Positions 26,390 to 34,769 of a DNA stretch of 64,000 nucleotides are shown in pieces. How positions within the stretch are numbered: position 1 is the stretch's first letter; every line of letters starts with the position of its first letter. The position numbers and the translations under genes are program-made. Source of the stretch: Sphingomonas yantingensis (GTDB lineage Bacteria; Pseudomonadota; Alphaproteobacteria; Sphingomonadales; Sphingomonadaceae); assembly GCF_014199325.1 (NCBI RefSeq), contig NZ_JACIJJ010000002.1, forward strand, positions 62,001 through 126,000. The letters run 5' to 3'. Below the pieces are notes generated by a model. That model was given only the letters and a program-made list of their open reading frames with translations, did no database searches and had not been told where the DNA came from.

Positions 26390-27493
26390 ATGCGGAAGCT
26401 TGCCGTAGCAGTGGCGCTTGCGACCACTGCTCTTAGCACGCCTGCCCTCGCCCGCGACAATGCGTGGTATGTGGGTCTCGAAGGCGGCGCGATGATCGTC
26501 GAGGATATCGACTTCACGCTGGCCGACACCAACACGCAGGTCCTGAGCACCGACTCCGACTATGGCTGGGATGTCGATGGCATCGTCGGCTATGACTTCG
26601 GTGCGTTCCGCCTCGAGGCCGAAGTCGGTTATCGCCGTGCGGCTGCTGAAGAGCATCAGACCTCGGTCGCGCTGGCTGGCATTCCCGCTGGCATCTATGG
26701 CGACGACCGTGCGTTCGGTCGCGCCTCGGCGCTGAGCTTCATGCTGAACGGCCTTCTGGACTTCGGTCCGGACGACGGCGTGCAGGGCTTCGTCGGCGGT
26801 GGTGCCGGTGTGGCGCGCGTGAAGTACGAGCAGTACGGCATTGCGCCGGTCACGCTGCTCGACGACAGCGACACCGTCTTCGCGTGGCAGGCTCTGGCGG
26901 GCGTCCGCGCGCCGCTGAGCGAGAATGTCGACGTCTCGCTGAAGTATCGCTTCTTCAACGCCGACAGCGTGACGGTGCAGGCAAACAACGGCGCTCTGCT
27001 CGACTCGCGCTTCCGTTCGCACAGCCTGCTCGGTGGCGTGACGTTCAACTTCGGCGAGCCGACCCCGCCGCCGCCGCCGCCGCCGCCGCCCCCGCCGCCG
27101 CCGCCTCCCCCGCCGCCCCCGCCGCCGCCGGTCGAAACCGTCTGCACGCCTGGGCCGTACATCGTGTTCTTCGAGTGGGATCGCTCGGATATCACGCCTG
27201 AGGCTGCCAGCATTCTCGACAACGCCATCTCGGCGTATCAGAATTGTGGCAACGCGCAGGTCATGCTTGCCGGCCACGCCGACAAGTCGGGTGCCGCTTC
27301 GTACAACGTCGGTCTGTCGCAGCGTCGTGCTGACTCGGTCCGCTCGTACATGTCGGGCCGCGGTATCCCCGACGGCAACATCTCGACCGAAGCGTTCGGT
27401 GAGACCCAGCCGCGCGTCGACACCGCCGACGGTGTGCGCGAGCTGCAGAACCGCCGCGTGGAAGTCACCTACGGTCCCGGCGCGGGCATGTAA
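26390..27493 (+). CDS. OmpA family outer-membrane protein with polyproline hinge
   Basis: The 367-aa protein has a signal peptide (MRKLAVAVALATTALSTPALA), an eight-strand-type barrel (about residues 23-222), a run of 22 consecutive prolines (27065-27130) and an OmpA C-terminal domain that binds peptidoglycan (FFEWDRSDITPEA, AGHADKSG, LSQRRADSVRSYM, NRRVEV). The mature C-terminal domain has two cysteines (VETVC and QNC) that could form a disulfide. AAAGGGG precedes ATG 26390. Codon choice is biased to C/G-ending optimal codons, as expected for an abundant protein. It has its own terminator. Confidence 0.93.
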   Translation: MRKLAVAVALATTALSTPALARDNAWYVGLEGGAMIVEDIDFTLADTNTQVLSTDSDYGWDVDGIVGYDFGAFRLEAEVGYRRAAAEEHQTSVALAGIPAGIYGDDRAFGRASALSFMLNGLLDFGPDDGVQGFVGGGAGVARVKYEQYGIAPVTLLDDSDTVFAWQALAGVRAPLSENVDVSLKYRFFNADSVTVQANNGALLDSRFRSHSLLGGVTFNFGEPTPPPPPPPPPPPPPPPPPPPPPPVETVCTPGPYIVFFEWDRSDITPEAASILDNAISAYQNCGNAQVMLAGHADKSGAASYNVGLSQRRADSVRSYMSGRGIPDGNISTEAFGETQPRVDTADGVRELQNRRVEVTYGPGAGM

Positions 27494-27524
27494 TCGCGCC
27501 GGTCCCGACGGGACTGGAAAGAAT

Positions 27525-27556
27525 AGGGGAGGCCGGACAACCGGCCTCCCCTTTTT
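27525..27556 (+). terminator. Terminator after the OmpA gene
   Basis: A perfect 12-bp stem (27525-27536 with 27541-27552), loop ACAA, followed by a run of five T residues. Confidence 0.92.
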
Positions 27557-27580
27557 CTTGCGTGGAGAAGAGAGGGGCGA

Positions 27581-28360
27581 ATGGAGCGGCTGGCAGGAAA
27601 GATCTGCATCGTCACCGGCGGCGCGCGTGGGATTGGTCGGGCGATTGCCGGGCGAATGGCCGCCGAAGGGGGCAAGGTCGTGCTGACCGACATCGACCGT
27701 GAGGCCGGACAGGCAGCGGCGGCTGCGATCGGCTGCACATTCGAATCGCTGGATGTTCGCGAGGAAGCCGATTGGGCGCGACTGGCCGCGCTCGTTCCGC
27801 GCGCGGAGGTGGTGGTCAACAATGCCGGGATCACCGGTTTCGAGAACGGACCGGTCGCGCACGATCCCGAGCATGCGACGCTCGAGGACTGGCGGGCGGT
27901 CCACCGGGTCAATCTGGACGGGACGTTTCTCGGCTGTCGATACGCGATCGGGGCGATGAAGGCGGCGGGTACGGGATCGATCGTCAATATCTCGTCGCGA
28001 TCGGGGCTGGTCGGCATTCCCGCGGCGGCCGCCTATGCCTCGTCAAAGGCGGCGGTGCGCAATCATACCAAGTCGGTCGCGCTCTATTGCGCGCAGCAGG
28101 GCTGGGCGATCCGCTGCAACTCGATCCATCCCGCCGCGATCCTGACACCGATGTGGGAAGCGATGCTGGGGACGGGCGAGGATCGTGAGGCGCGAATGGC
28201 GGCGTTCGTCGCGGATACGCCGCTTCGGCGCTTCGGCACGGTCGAAGAGGTGGCGGCGGTGGCGGTGATGCTCGCGTCGGACGAGGCGGGCTATGTGACG
28301 GGGACGGAGTTCAACATCGACGGCGGCCTGCTTGCCGGATCGGCGGCTTCGCCCGGCTGA
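27581..28360 (+). CDS. SDR family NAD(P)-dependent oxidoreductase
   Basis: The 259-aa classical short-chain dehydrogenase has the cofactor motif TGGARGIG, an Asp after the second strand (LTDID) that favours NAD over NADP, the NNAG structural motif, and the catalytic Ser-Tyr-Lys in [10 protein letters not shown] and YASSK. Homologues oxidise cyclic or secondary alcohols; the substrate is not predictable. It stands alone, converging with dnaE2, whose stop is 3 nt away. Confidence 0.9.
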   Translation: MERLAGKICIVTGGARGIGRAIAGRMAAEGGKVVLTDIDREAGQAAAAAIGCTFESLDVREEADWARLAALVPRAEVVVNNAGITGFENGPVAHDPEHATLEDWRAVHRVNLDGTFLGCRYAIGAMKAAGTGSIVNISSRSGLVGIPAAAAYASSKAAVRNHTKSVALYCAQQGWAIRCNSIHPAAILTPMWEAMLGTGEDREARMAAFVADTPLRRFGTVEEVAAVAVMLASDEAGYVTGTEFNIDGGLLAGSAASPG

Positions 28361-28363
28361 GCA

Positions 28364-31300
28364 TTAGTGGAAGTCGCGCGATTTCTGGCGGATCGCATCC
28401 TCGGGATCGCAGCCGTCGCGAAACGCAGGGTGGTAGAGGCTGCGTCCCTTGGGACGCCATTCGGGGTCGCCGCGATCGGGTGAGCCGCCGCCACCGGGCC
28501 GGCCGAGGCGCGGCATATCGATCTCGCCGATCGAATGGAGCATCGGGCTCAGATCCTGAAGCGTGTCGGCGATGACGTGGATCACCTCGCCCTCGCGCTG
28601 CATCCGGCCGCGCACGCCGAGCATCGCCGCCGACATGACGGTGCGACGATTGGCCTCGAACCGGTCGGGCCACAGGATGATGTTGGCGATGCCGCTCTCG
28701 TCCTCGAGCGTGATGAAGAGGACGCCCTTGGCACTGCCGGGCTTCTGCCGGACGAGGACGATGCCCGCAAGTTCGAGGAAGCTGCCGTCCTTCATCCGCC
28801 GAAGGTCGCCGCAGCGGGTCATGCGGCGGCGGGTGAGTTCGTCGCGCAGGAAGGCGAGCGGGTGCGCACGCAACGACAGCTGGGTCGCGCGGTAATCCTC
28901 CACTACCTCGCGCCCTGCGGTCAGGGGGTCAAGGGCTACGGCGGTTTCGTCGAGTTCAGGGCGCGTCGCCCCCTCACGCGCATCGGCGGCGGCGAAGAGC
29001 GGGAGCGGGGCAGCGCCGAGGCCCTTAATCGTCCACAGCGCCTGTCGCCGGTCGAGGCCGAACGCATGGAACCCGTCGGCGCGCGCGATCCGCCCGAGCG
29101 CGGCGAGCGGCACGCCCGAGCGGCGCCACGCATCCTCGATCGATGCGAAGGGCTGGTTCATTCGCGCCTTGACGATATCGGCGCCGTGTTCGTTCGATAG
29201 CCCCGCGACGACGCGCAGGCCGAGGCGGAGCGGCACTCGTTCGCCCTTGCCGATGAGCCGCGTGTCCCAGCGACTGTCGTTGATGCAGACCGGGCGGATG
29301 TCGACACCGTGTTCACGCGCGTCGCGGACGATCTGGGCGGGGGCGTAGAAGCCCATCGGCTGCGCGTTGAGCAGCGCGGCACAGAAGACGTCGGGATGGT
29401 GGCACTTCATCCATGAAGAGGCATAGGCGATCTTGGCGAACGACGCCGCGTGGCTTTCGGGAAAGCCGTAGCTGCCGAACCCCTCGATCTGCTTGACCAG
29501 CCGTTCGGCGAAATCGAGCGCGATGCCGTTCGCCTGCATCCCTGCGATCAGCTTGTCGCGGAACTCGCCGACGCCGCCGGTCATCTTGAACGTCGCCATC
29601 GCGCGGCGCAGGCGATCGGCCTGGTTCGCCGAAAAGCCCGCGCCTTTGATCGCTACCTGCATCGCCTGTTCCTGGAACAGCGGCACGCCCAATGTCTTTT
29701 CGAGGACTTCGCGTAGCGCTTCGCTCGGATAGTCGATTATGGCATTGGGATCGCGGCGCTTCAGTTCGCGGCGCTTCAGAAAGGGGTGGACCATGTCGCC
29801 CTGGATCGGGCCGGGGCGGACGATCGCGACCTGTATGGCGATGTCGTAGAAATTGGTCGGCTTCATCCGCGGCAGCATCGCCATCTGTGCCCGGCTCTCG
29901 ATCTGGAACACGCCCAAGGTGTCGGCACGGCGGATCATTTCGAACGTCGCGGGGTCGTCGTCCTGAAGCGCGGGCGACGCCAGCGTCAGCGCCCTGTCCT
30001 TGTGATCGGCGAGCAAGTCGAAGGCCCGGCGCATGCAGCCGAGCATGCCGAGACCGAGGATATCGACCTTCATGAAGCCGAGCTCCTCGATATCCTCCTT
30101 TTCCCATTCGACGACGCGGCGGTCGACCATCGCTGCGGGCTCGATCGGCACGAGATCGTCGAGCCGGTCGCGCGTCAGCACGAAGCCGCCCGGATGCTGC
30201 GACAAGTGGCGCGGCGTGCCGATCAGCTCGCGCGAGAGGTCGAGCGTGAGAGCGATGCGCGGATCGGTCGCGTCGAGATTGAGCGCCTCGGCATGTCGAT
30301 CGGCCACCCCCTCCGACGACCAGCCCCAGATCTGGCCCGCCAGCGCGCCGGTCAGATCCTCGGGCAGGCCCAATGCCTTGCCGACCTCGCGCACCGCGCC
30401 GCGGGCGCGAAAGCGGCTGACGACGGCGGTCAACGCGGCGTGATCGTGGCCATAGGTTTCGTAGATCCACTGGATCACTTCCTCGCGCCGCTCATGCTCG
30501 AAATCGACGTCGATATCGGGGGGCTCGGCGCGATCTTCGGAAATGAACCGCTCGAAGAGCAATTTGTGCTTCACCGGGTCGATCGAGGTGATGCCGAGGA
30601 CGAAGCAGATCACCGAATTGGCCGCCGACCCGCGCCCCTGGCACAGAATGTCCTGGCTGCGCGCGAACTGGACGATCGACTGGACGGTGAGGAAGTAGCG
30701 GGCATAGCCCATGCGCTCCACCAGCCCGAGTTCGTGTTCGAGTAGTTTGGTATATTCTTCGGGTGGGGCGCCGTCGAAGCGGTCGGCGAGCGCGCGGCGG
30801 GCCATGAGCGCGAGCGCTTCCTGCGGCGTCCGGCCCGACATCACGATCTCGTCGGGATATTGGTAGCTGAGTTCGCGGGGCGAGAAGCGACAGCGTTCGG
30901 CGATGGCAAGGCCCGAGGCGAGCGCCGCGGGCAGGTCGGCGAAGCGGCGGGCCATGACCTCGGGCGGCAGCAGGTGGCCGTCGCCGATCCGCGAACGGCG
31001 GGTGCCGAGCGCGTCGATCGTCGTCTTCTCACGGATCGCGGTCACTACGTCGTGCAGCATCCGGCGGTCGGGATGGTGATAGCGCACGTCGCCGGTCGCG
31101 ACCGGTTTCAATCCGTGCGAGGTGGCCGCTCGGGCGAGTGCGTGGAGACGGCGCACATCCTCCGGCCGGCGATGCGCGGCGAGAGCAACATGGCCGTCGG
31201 CGCCAAAGATATCGGCGAGCCAGCGCATCCCCGTCTCGTCCTCGAATTCGGCGGCGCGGGTGACGAGTGCGGCGACGAGGCCGGCGGCGTGGGCAGCGAT

Positions 31301-31675
31301 GTCCTCCCAGTGGAGGAAGCACTGCCCCTTCTCGCCGCGGCGGCGGTCGGCGCGCGACTTGCCGAGCGTGAGGAGACGGGTGAGGCGGCTCCAGCCGGAG
31401 CGATCTTCGGGCCAGACGAGCAGCGAGCGGCCGTCGACAAGGTCGAGGCGGCAGCCGGCGACGAGGCGGATCGGCTGCGCCTGCGCGCTCACCTTTTCGG
31501 CAGCGACCAGCGAGCGGACGATGCCGGCGACCGAGTTGTGGTCGGTGATACCGAGGACGGCGTGGCCCATCTCGCTGGCAGTGGCGAACAGCTCTTCTGC
31601 CGAGGAAGCGCCGCGCAGGAACGAGAAATGCGTCGTGACCTGGAGTTCGGCGTAAGGGGAGTCAGCGGCGGGCAT
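28364..31675 (-). CDS. dnaE2: Error-prone DNA polymerase DnaE2 (ImuC)
   Basis: The 1103-aa C-family polymerase of the mutasome. It begins with a PHP domain (ELQVTTHFSFLRGASS), carries the catalytic aspartates in PPDIDVDFEHERR, has the helix-hairpin-helix region around KIEGFGSYGFPESHA, and ends in an OB fold and a short tail. It does translesion synthesis after DNA damage with ImuA and ImuB. It follows imuB by 6 nt, so all three are one SOS operon driven from the LexA box at 34.6 kb. Length is normal for the family. Confidence 0.95.
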   Translation of the reverse strand: MPAADSPYAELQVTTHFSFLRGASSAEELFATASEMGHAVLGITDHNSVAGIVRSLVAAEKVSAQAQPIRLVAGCRLDLVDGRSLLVWPEDRSGWSRLTRLLTLGKSRADRRRGEKGQCFLHWEDIAAHAAGLVAALVTRAAEFEDETGMRWLADIFGADGHVALAAHRRPEDVRRLHALARAATSHGLKPVATGDVRYHHPDRRMLHDVVTAIREKTTIDALGTRRSRIGDGHLLPPEVMARRFADLPAALASGLAIAERCRFSPRELSYQYPDEIVMSGRTPQEALALMARRALADRFDGAPPEEYTKLLEHELGLVERMGYARYFLTVQSIVQFARSQDILCQGRGSAANSVICFVLGITSIDPVKHKLLFERFISEDRAEPPDIDVDFEHERREEVIQWIYETYGHDHAALTAVVSRFRARGAVREVGKALGLPEDLTGALAGQIWGWSSEGVADRHAEALNLDATDPRIALTLDLSRELIGTPRHLSQHPGGFVLTRDRLDDLVPIEPAAMVDRRVVEWEKEDIEELGFMKVDILGLGMLGCMRRAFDLLADHKDRALTLASPALQDDDPATFEMIRRADTLGVFQIESRAQMAMLPRMKPTNFYDIAIQVAIVRPGPIQGDMVHPFLKRRELKRRDPNAIIDYPSEALREVLEKTLGVPLFQEQAMQVAIKGAGFSANQADRLRRAMATFKMTGGVGEFRDKLIAGMQANGIALDFAERLVKQIEGFGSYGFPESHAASFAKIAYASSWMKCHHPDVFCAALLNAQPMGFYAPAQIVRDAREHGVDIRPVCINDSRWDTRLIGKGERVPLRLGLRVVAGLSNEHGADIVKARMNQPFASIEDAWRRSGVPLAALGRIARADGFHAFGLDRRQALWTIKGLGAAPLPLFAAADAREGATRPELDETAVALDPLTAGREVVEDYRATQLSLRAHPLAFLRDELTRRRMTRCGDLRRMKDGSFLELAGIVLVRQKPGSAKGVLFITLEDESGIANIILWPDRFEANRRTVMSAAMLGVRGRMQREGEVIHVIADTLQDLSPMLHSIGEIDMPRLGRPGGGGSPDRGDPEWRPKGRSLYHPAFRDGCDPEDAIRQKSRDFH

Positions 31676-31681
31676 GGGGCA

Positions 31682-33925
31682 TCACCCGAACAGCCCGTGC
31701 AGCCACCAGCTCAGATCGCCCGAGACGCTGCGTATCCCGTCGCCGCGGCGATAGAGCCAGTAGCGGCGGCCCGCCTCGTCCTCGACCCGGAAATAGTCGC
31801 GGACGGCATGCGCTTCGCCCAGCCTTCGCCACCATTCGCCGTGGATGCGCTCCGGCCCGTCGGCGCGGACGACGCGGTGACTGACACCGCGCCAGGTGAA
31901 GCGGGCGGGCGGACGATCGGGGAGTTCGGCGACGACGTGGTCGAGTCGTTCCGGTCGTCTGAGTAGCCGGGCGGGACGCGGCCAGGCGGGATGCCAGGCG
32001 GGTACCTGATCGCCGTCACCCAGCCGGCGCACATCGTCGGCGGCAAGGCGCGGCGGCGTGGCGGCATCGGGGGCAAGCGGCGGGGCCGTCCCGACCGATC
32101 GTTCGGGTACGTCGCTCTCGACCGCGCGCACGCGCCATAACCGGGCCATGCCGATGCGGTTGGCGATCGCGTCGATCAGGGGGGCAAGGTCGGGCGGCGC
32201 CTCCGCATCCAGCCGTTCGTCGAAGGGGACGGGGCCAAGCGGTTCGGCGCGGCGGACGTGGAGCGTCATCGCGTCGATGCCGTAGCCGGGTTCGATTTCC
32301 TCGATCCGGCGGGCGATCAGCCGCAGGATGTGCGCAGGGTCGCGGCTGGCACGGGCGAGGCCGATGCGCAGTCGCTGCGGCACATGATCGACGCGCTCGG
32401 CCACCAGCTCGATCGCGCGCGCGCCGAGGCCAGCGGCGGCGAGCTCGGCGGTCAGGCGCGGGACTAGGGCGCCGAGCCAATGGGCGATGCCCTCCGCCGT
32501 CGCGATGGGTTCGAGGAAGCCCTGCCGGCAGGCAATCGCGGCGCGCGGGATGACGGGATCGAGCGGCTCGGCGACGCGGCCATGCGCCTGGTCGAGGCGT
32601 TCGAGTGCGCGCGCGAACCGGCGCGCGAGCGGGCCGCGCGGCAGCTCGGCAAGCTGGCCGATCCGTTCGATCCCGAAGCGGCGGAGCATCTCGACATCGG
32701 CGGGGTCGAGGCGGAGCGCGGCGGCGGGGAGGGGGGCGAGCCAAGCGGCATCCTCGCCCGGCGGACAGACGATGACGGTGTCGGGTGCGGTTTCTGCCGT
32801 CGCCTCACGACGCTTCGATCGCGCGGCATAGGGATTGCCGTCGTCGCGTGGGTGGCGGATGCGGAAATCGGGCGCGTCGGACAAGCTGGCCTGCCGCATC
32901 CCGGCATGGCGCGGGCGCGGGGCGGAAAAGCGGGCCGACCCCGGCGGTGCGCCGTGCCGGACGAGTGCGGCGGCGGCGCCCGGCGCGCCCGCGACCGCGA
33001 TCCGCGCATGGTGTCCTGCACGCGCGAGCACCGCGACGATGCGCGCGGCCATCGCCGCCTCTCCGCCGAACAGATGCGACGCGCCGGTGAGGTCGAGGAA
33101 GATCAAGTCCTCGCCCCCCACCGCCACCTGCGGGCTCCATTTGCGCGCTAGCGCAATGGCGAGGCGGCGCAGACCCTCGGCATCGCCGGCAGGATCGGCG
33201 GGATGGACGATCAGGCCCGGCACCATCGCGCGCGCCGCGGTGAGCGCCATGCCCCGCCTTAGCCCCTGTGCGCGCGCGGCTGGGCAGGCGGCGTGGATGA
33301 CGACCTTCGCCCCTTCGCGCAGGCTGGTGACGATCGGGGCGGTGGCGCTTTCGCGTGAGGATGAAGGTCGCAGCACGGCGCGCGCTTTGACAGCCACAGA
33401 TCGAGTTGAAGCCCGTGCGCCGACGGCTCCCGTTCCATGAATCCCGTGTTCCCGCGAAGGCGGGAACCCAGGGTCGGGCAGCACGACGGCCGGTTGCGCC
33501 TGCGGCCCTGGGCTCCCGCCTTCGCGGGAGCACGATGCGGGTTCGGAGCGCAGTGTCGGTGGCGCCTGCTTCAGCGAGAACGGCACATGGCCGCGTGCCT
33601 CGTCGGGGCGGAGCGCGCGGAAGGGGTGGTCGGCGGCTTCGCTGCGCCGGCCGAGTTCGCGCATCGGCGGCCGCTGGTGCGCGGGCAGGGCGTCGATCTC
33701 CGTCTGCACCGCCGCGCGCGATTCGGACCGTGCCCAGCGCGCACCGGGTCGCCAGCCCGGCGTGTTCGGCACCGAGCATTCACCCGCGCGCTCGTCGGCG
33801 ACCGCTGCCGCCAGCGCGCCCATGTCCGCGACGCCGCGCTCAGGCGGCGGCGCGGGAATCGTGCCCTGCCGCCGCAGCCGGTCGATCGACCAGTCGGGCA
33901 GGCAGAGCGCAGCGACCCGTCGCAT
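31682..33925 (-). CDS. imuB: ImuB, Y-family polymerase-like mutasome protein with inserts
   Basis: The 747-aa protein is longer than typical ImuB (about 500-550). It starts MRRVAALCLPDWSIDRLRR after a perfect GGAGG site. Y-family features include HAACPAARAQGLRRGMALTAARAMVPGL and EDLIFLDLTGASHLFGGE; the family lacks a full catalytic triad and acts as a hub joining ImuA, DnaE2 and the beta clamp. Part of the extra length comes from a palindromic repeat translated in frame (33446-33533). A second unusual stretch, DFRIRHPRDDGNPYAA, may be another insert near 32830. The 5' end overlaps imuA by 86 nt. Confidence 0.88.
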   Translation of the reverse strand: MRRVAALCLPDWSIDRLRRQGTIPAPPPERGVADMGALAAAVADERAGECSVPNTPGWRPGARWARSESRAAVQTEIDALPAHQRPPMRELGRRSEAADHPFRALRPDEARGHVPFSLKQAPPTLRSEPASCSREGGSPGPQAQPAVVLPDPGFPPSREHGIHGTGAVGARASTRSVAVKARAVLRPSSSRESATAPIVTSLREGAKVVIHAACPAARAQGLRRGMALTAARAMVPGLIVHPADPAGDAEGLRRLAIALARKWSPQVAVGGEDLIFLDLTGASHLFGGEAAMAARIVAVLARAGHHARIAVAGAPGAAAALVRHGAPPGSARFSAPRPRHAGMRQASLSDAPDFRIRHPRDDGNPYAARSKRREATAETAPDTVIVCPPGEDAAWLAPLPAAALRLDPADVEMLRRFGIERIGQLAELPRGPLARRFARALERLDQAHGRVAEPLDPVIPRAAIACRQGFLEPIATAEGIAHWLGALVPRLTAELAAAGLGARAIELVAERVDHVPQRLRIGLARASRDPAHILRLIARRIEEIEPGYGIDAMTLHVRRAEPLGPVPFDERLDAEAPPDLAPLIDAIANRIGMARLWRVRAVESDVPERSVGTAPPLAPDAATPPRLAADDVRRLGDGDQVPAWHPAWPRPARLLRRPERLDHVVAELPDRPPARFTWRGVSHRVVRADGPERIHGEWWRRLGEAHAVRDYFRVEDEAGRRYWLYRRGDGIRSVSGDLSWWLHGLFG
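33446..33533. repeat. Paired palindromic (REP-like) repeat inside imuB
   Basis: Two 28-bp arms (33446-33473 and 33506-33533) are inverted copies matching at 26 of 28 positions. Each arm is itself a hairpin of the form TTCCCGC-GAAG-GCGGGAA. Such units usually occupy intergenic DNA in sphingomonads. Here the unit lies in the imuB frame and is translated into a Ser/Arg/Gly/Pro-rich insert without a stop. Confidence 0.8.
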
Positions 33926-34583
33926 CGCTAGCCTCCAATTGCCATTCACCGCTTTCGCCGCCGCGCTGGCGCACCAGCGCCGCATGCCAGCGCGCCCGGC
34001 CCACCCCCTCGACCGCCAGTGGGGTCGAGGGGGCGCAGCCGATCCGCCAGCGCGTCACCGCCGCCGAGGGCACGCCCAGCGGATCGACGCCGCTGCGCCC
34101 ATGCCGCTTGAGCATCAGCGCGATCGTGCGCCCGCCCTCCGCTGCCAGTTGCAGCCGCCGGGTGGCGGGCAGGCCGACGCGCTTCACCTCGCCGATCACG
34201 GCGCCGAGGCCGCGGTGGCGCAGCCCCTCCTCCATCAGCGCCAGCACTTCGGCATCGTCCGCCGCCTCGGCATAGAGGACGCGTTCGGTCGCGAGGCCCG
34301 CCTGGGACAGGCCGGGGGCGAACAGGTCGCGCCGGCGGACGATCCAGAGCACCGTGCCCCAGGCACGCGCGGCGATCCCCGTCAGGAACAAGGTCGCCGC
34401 CGCATCGTCGGCGAGGTCGGGCGTCGCGCCCACCACCTCGTGCAGCCCGTCGAGGCGCAGACCGCCGCCGGCCAGCTTCGCATCGATCGCACCGATGCCG
34501 AACGGCAACGCGGGACGACGGCGATACCCGCCACCCTCGATGGCGTTCAGCGTCTGACGCAATTCGGCTAGGGTGGCGGACAT
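33840..34583 (-). CDS. imuA: ImuA, RecA-like mutasome protein
   Basis: A 247-aa protein related to RecA/SulA-like ImuA. It shows the family N-terminus (SATLAELRQTLNAIEGG), FGIGAIDAKLAGGGLRLDGLHEVVG and the VLWIVRRRDLFAPGLSQAGL segment. ImuA is needed with ImuB and DnaE2 for damage-induced mutagenesis in organisms lacking Pol V. It is the first gene after the LexA box and its 3' end overlaps imuB by 86 nt in another frame, an unusually long overlap. Confidence 0.87.
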   Translation of the reverse strand: MSATLAELRQTLNAIEGGGYRRRPALPFGIGAIDAKLAGGGLRLDGLHEVVGATPDLADDAAATLFLTGIAARAWGTVLWIVRRRDLFAPGLSQAGLATERVLYAEAADDAEVLALMEEGLRHRGLGAVIGEVKRVGLPATRRLQLAAEGGRTIALMLKRHGRSGVDPLGVPSAAVTRWRIGCAPSTPLAVEGVGRARWHAALVRQRGGESGEWQLEASDATGRCALPARLVDRPAAAAGHDSRAAA

Positions 34584-34605
34584 GACGACTCGATCGAACT
34601 AGAAT

Positions 34606-34620
34606 GTTCCTATTCTGTTC
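34606..34620 (-). promoter_or_regulatory. LexA (SOS) box ahead of imuA
   Basis: On the minus strand the sequence is GAACAGAATAGGAAC, an exact match to the alphaproteobacterial LexA site GAAC-N7-GAAC. It lies 22 nt ahead of the imuA start, so it should repress imuA-imuB-dnaE2 until DNA damage. Confidence 0.92.
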
Positions 34621-34769
34621 CAACCGCCCGACGAGTCAACCGGGTTCGTACACTTGGTATCGCCTGTGACGATTGGGCACTCGCCAAGCGCGTTGTAATT
34701 TTATAATAGCGCAGCAACGATGACTCGGCGCCCGTTCGCAAAGGGCCGGCGCGATCTGGAGAGTATGGT

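Noticed and set aside
27061..27130. CCG repeat run as a microsatellite or CRISPR-like array
   Set aside because: It is the polyproline hinge of the OmpA gene, in frame and without spacers.
34702..34707. TATAAT hexamer upstream of bkdA1 as a -10 box
   Set aside because: No acceptable -35 element lies 16-18 bp upstream. The AT-rich patch may still help open a promoter, but it is not called.
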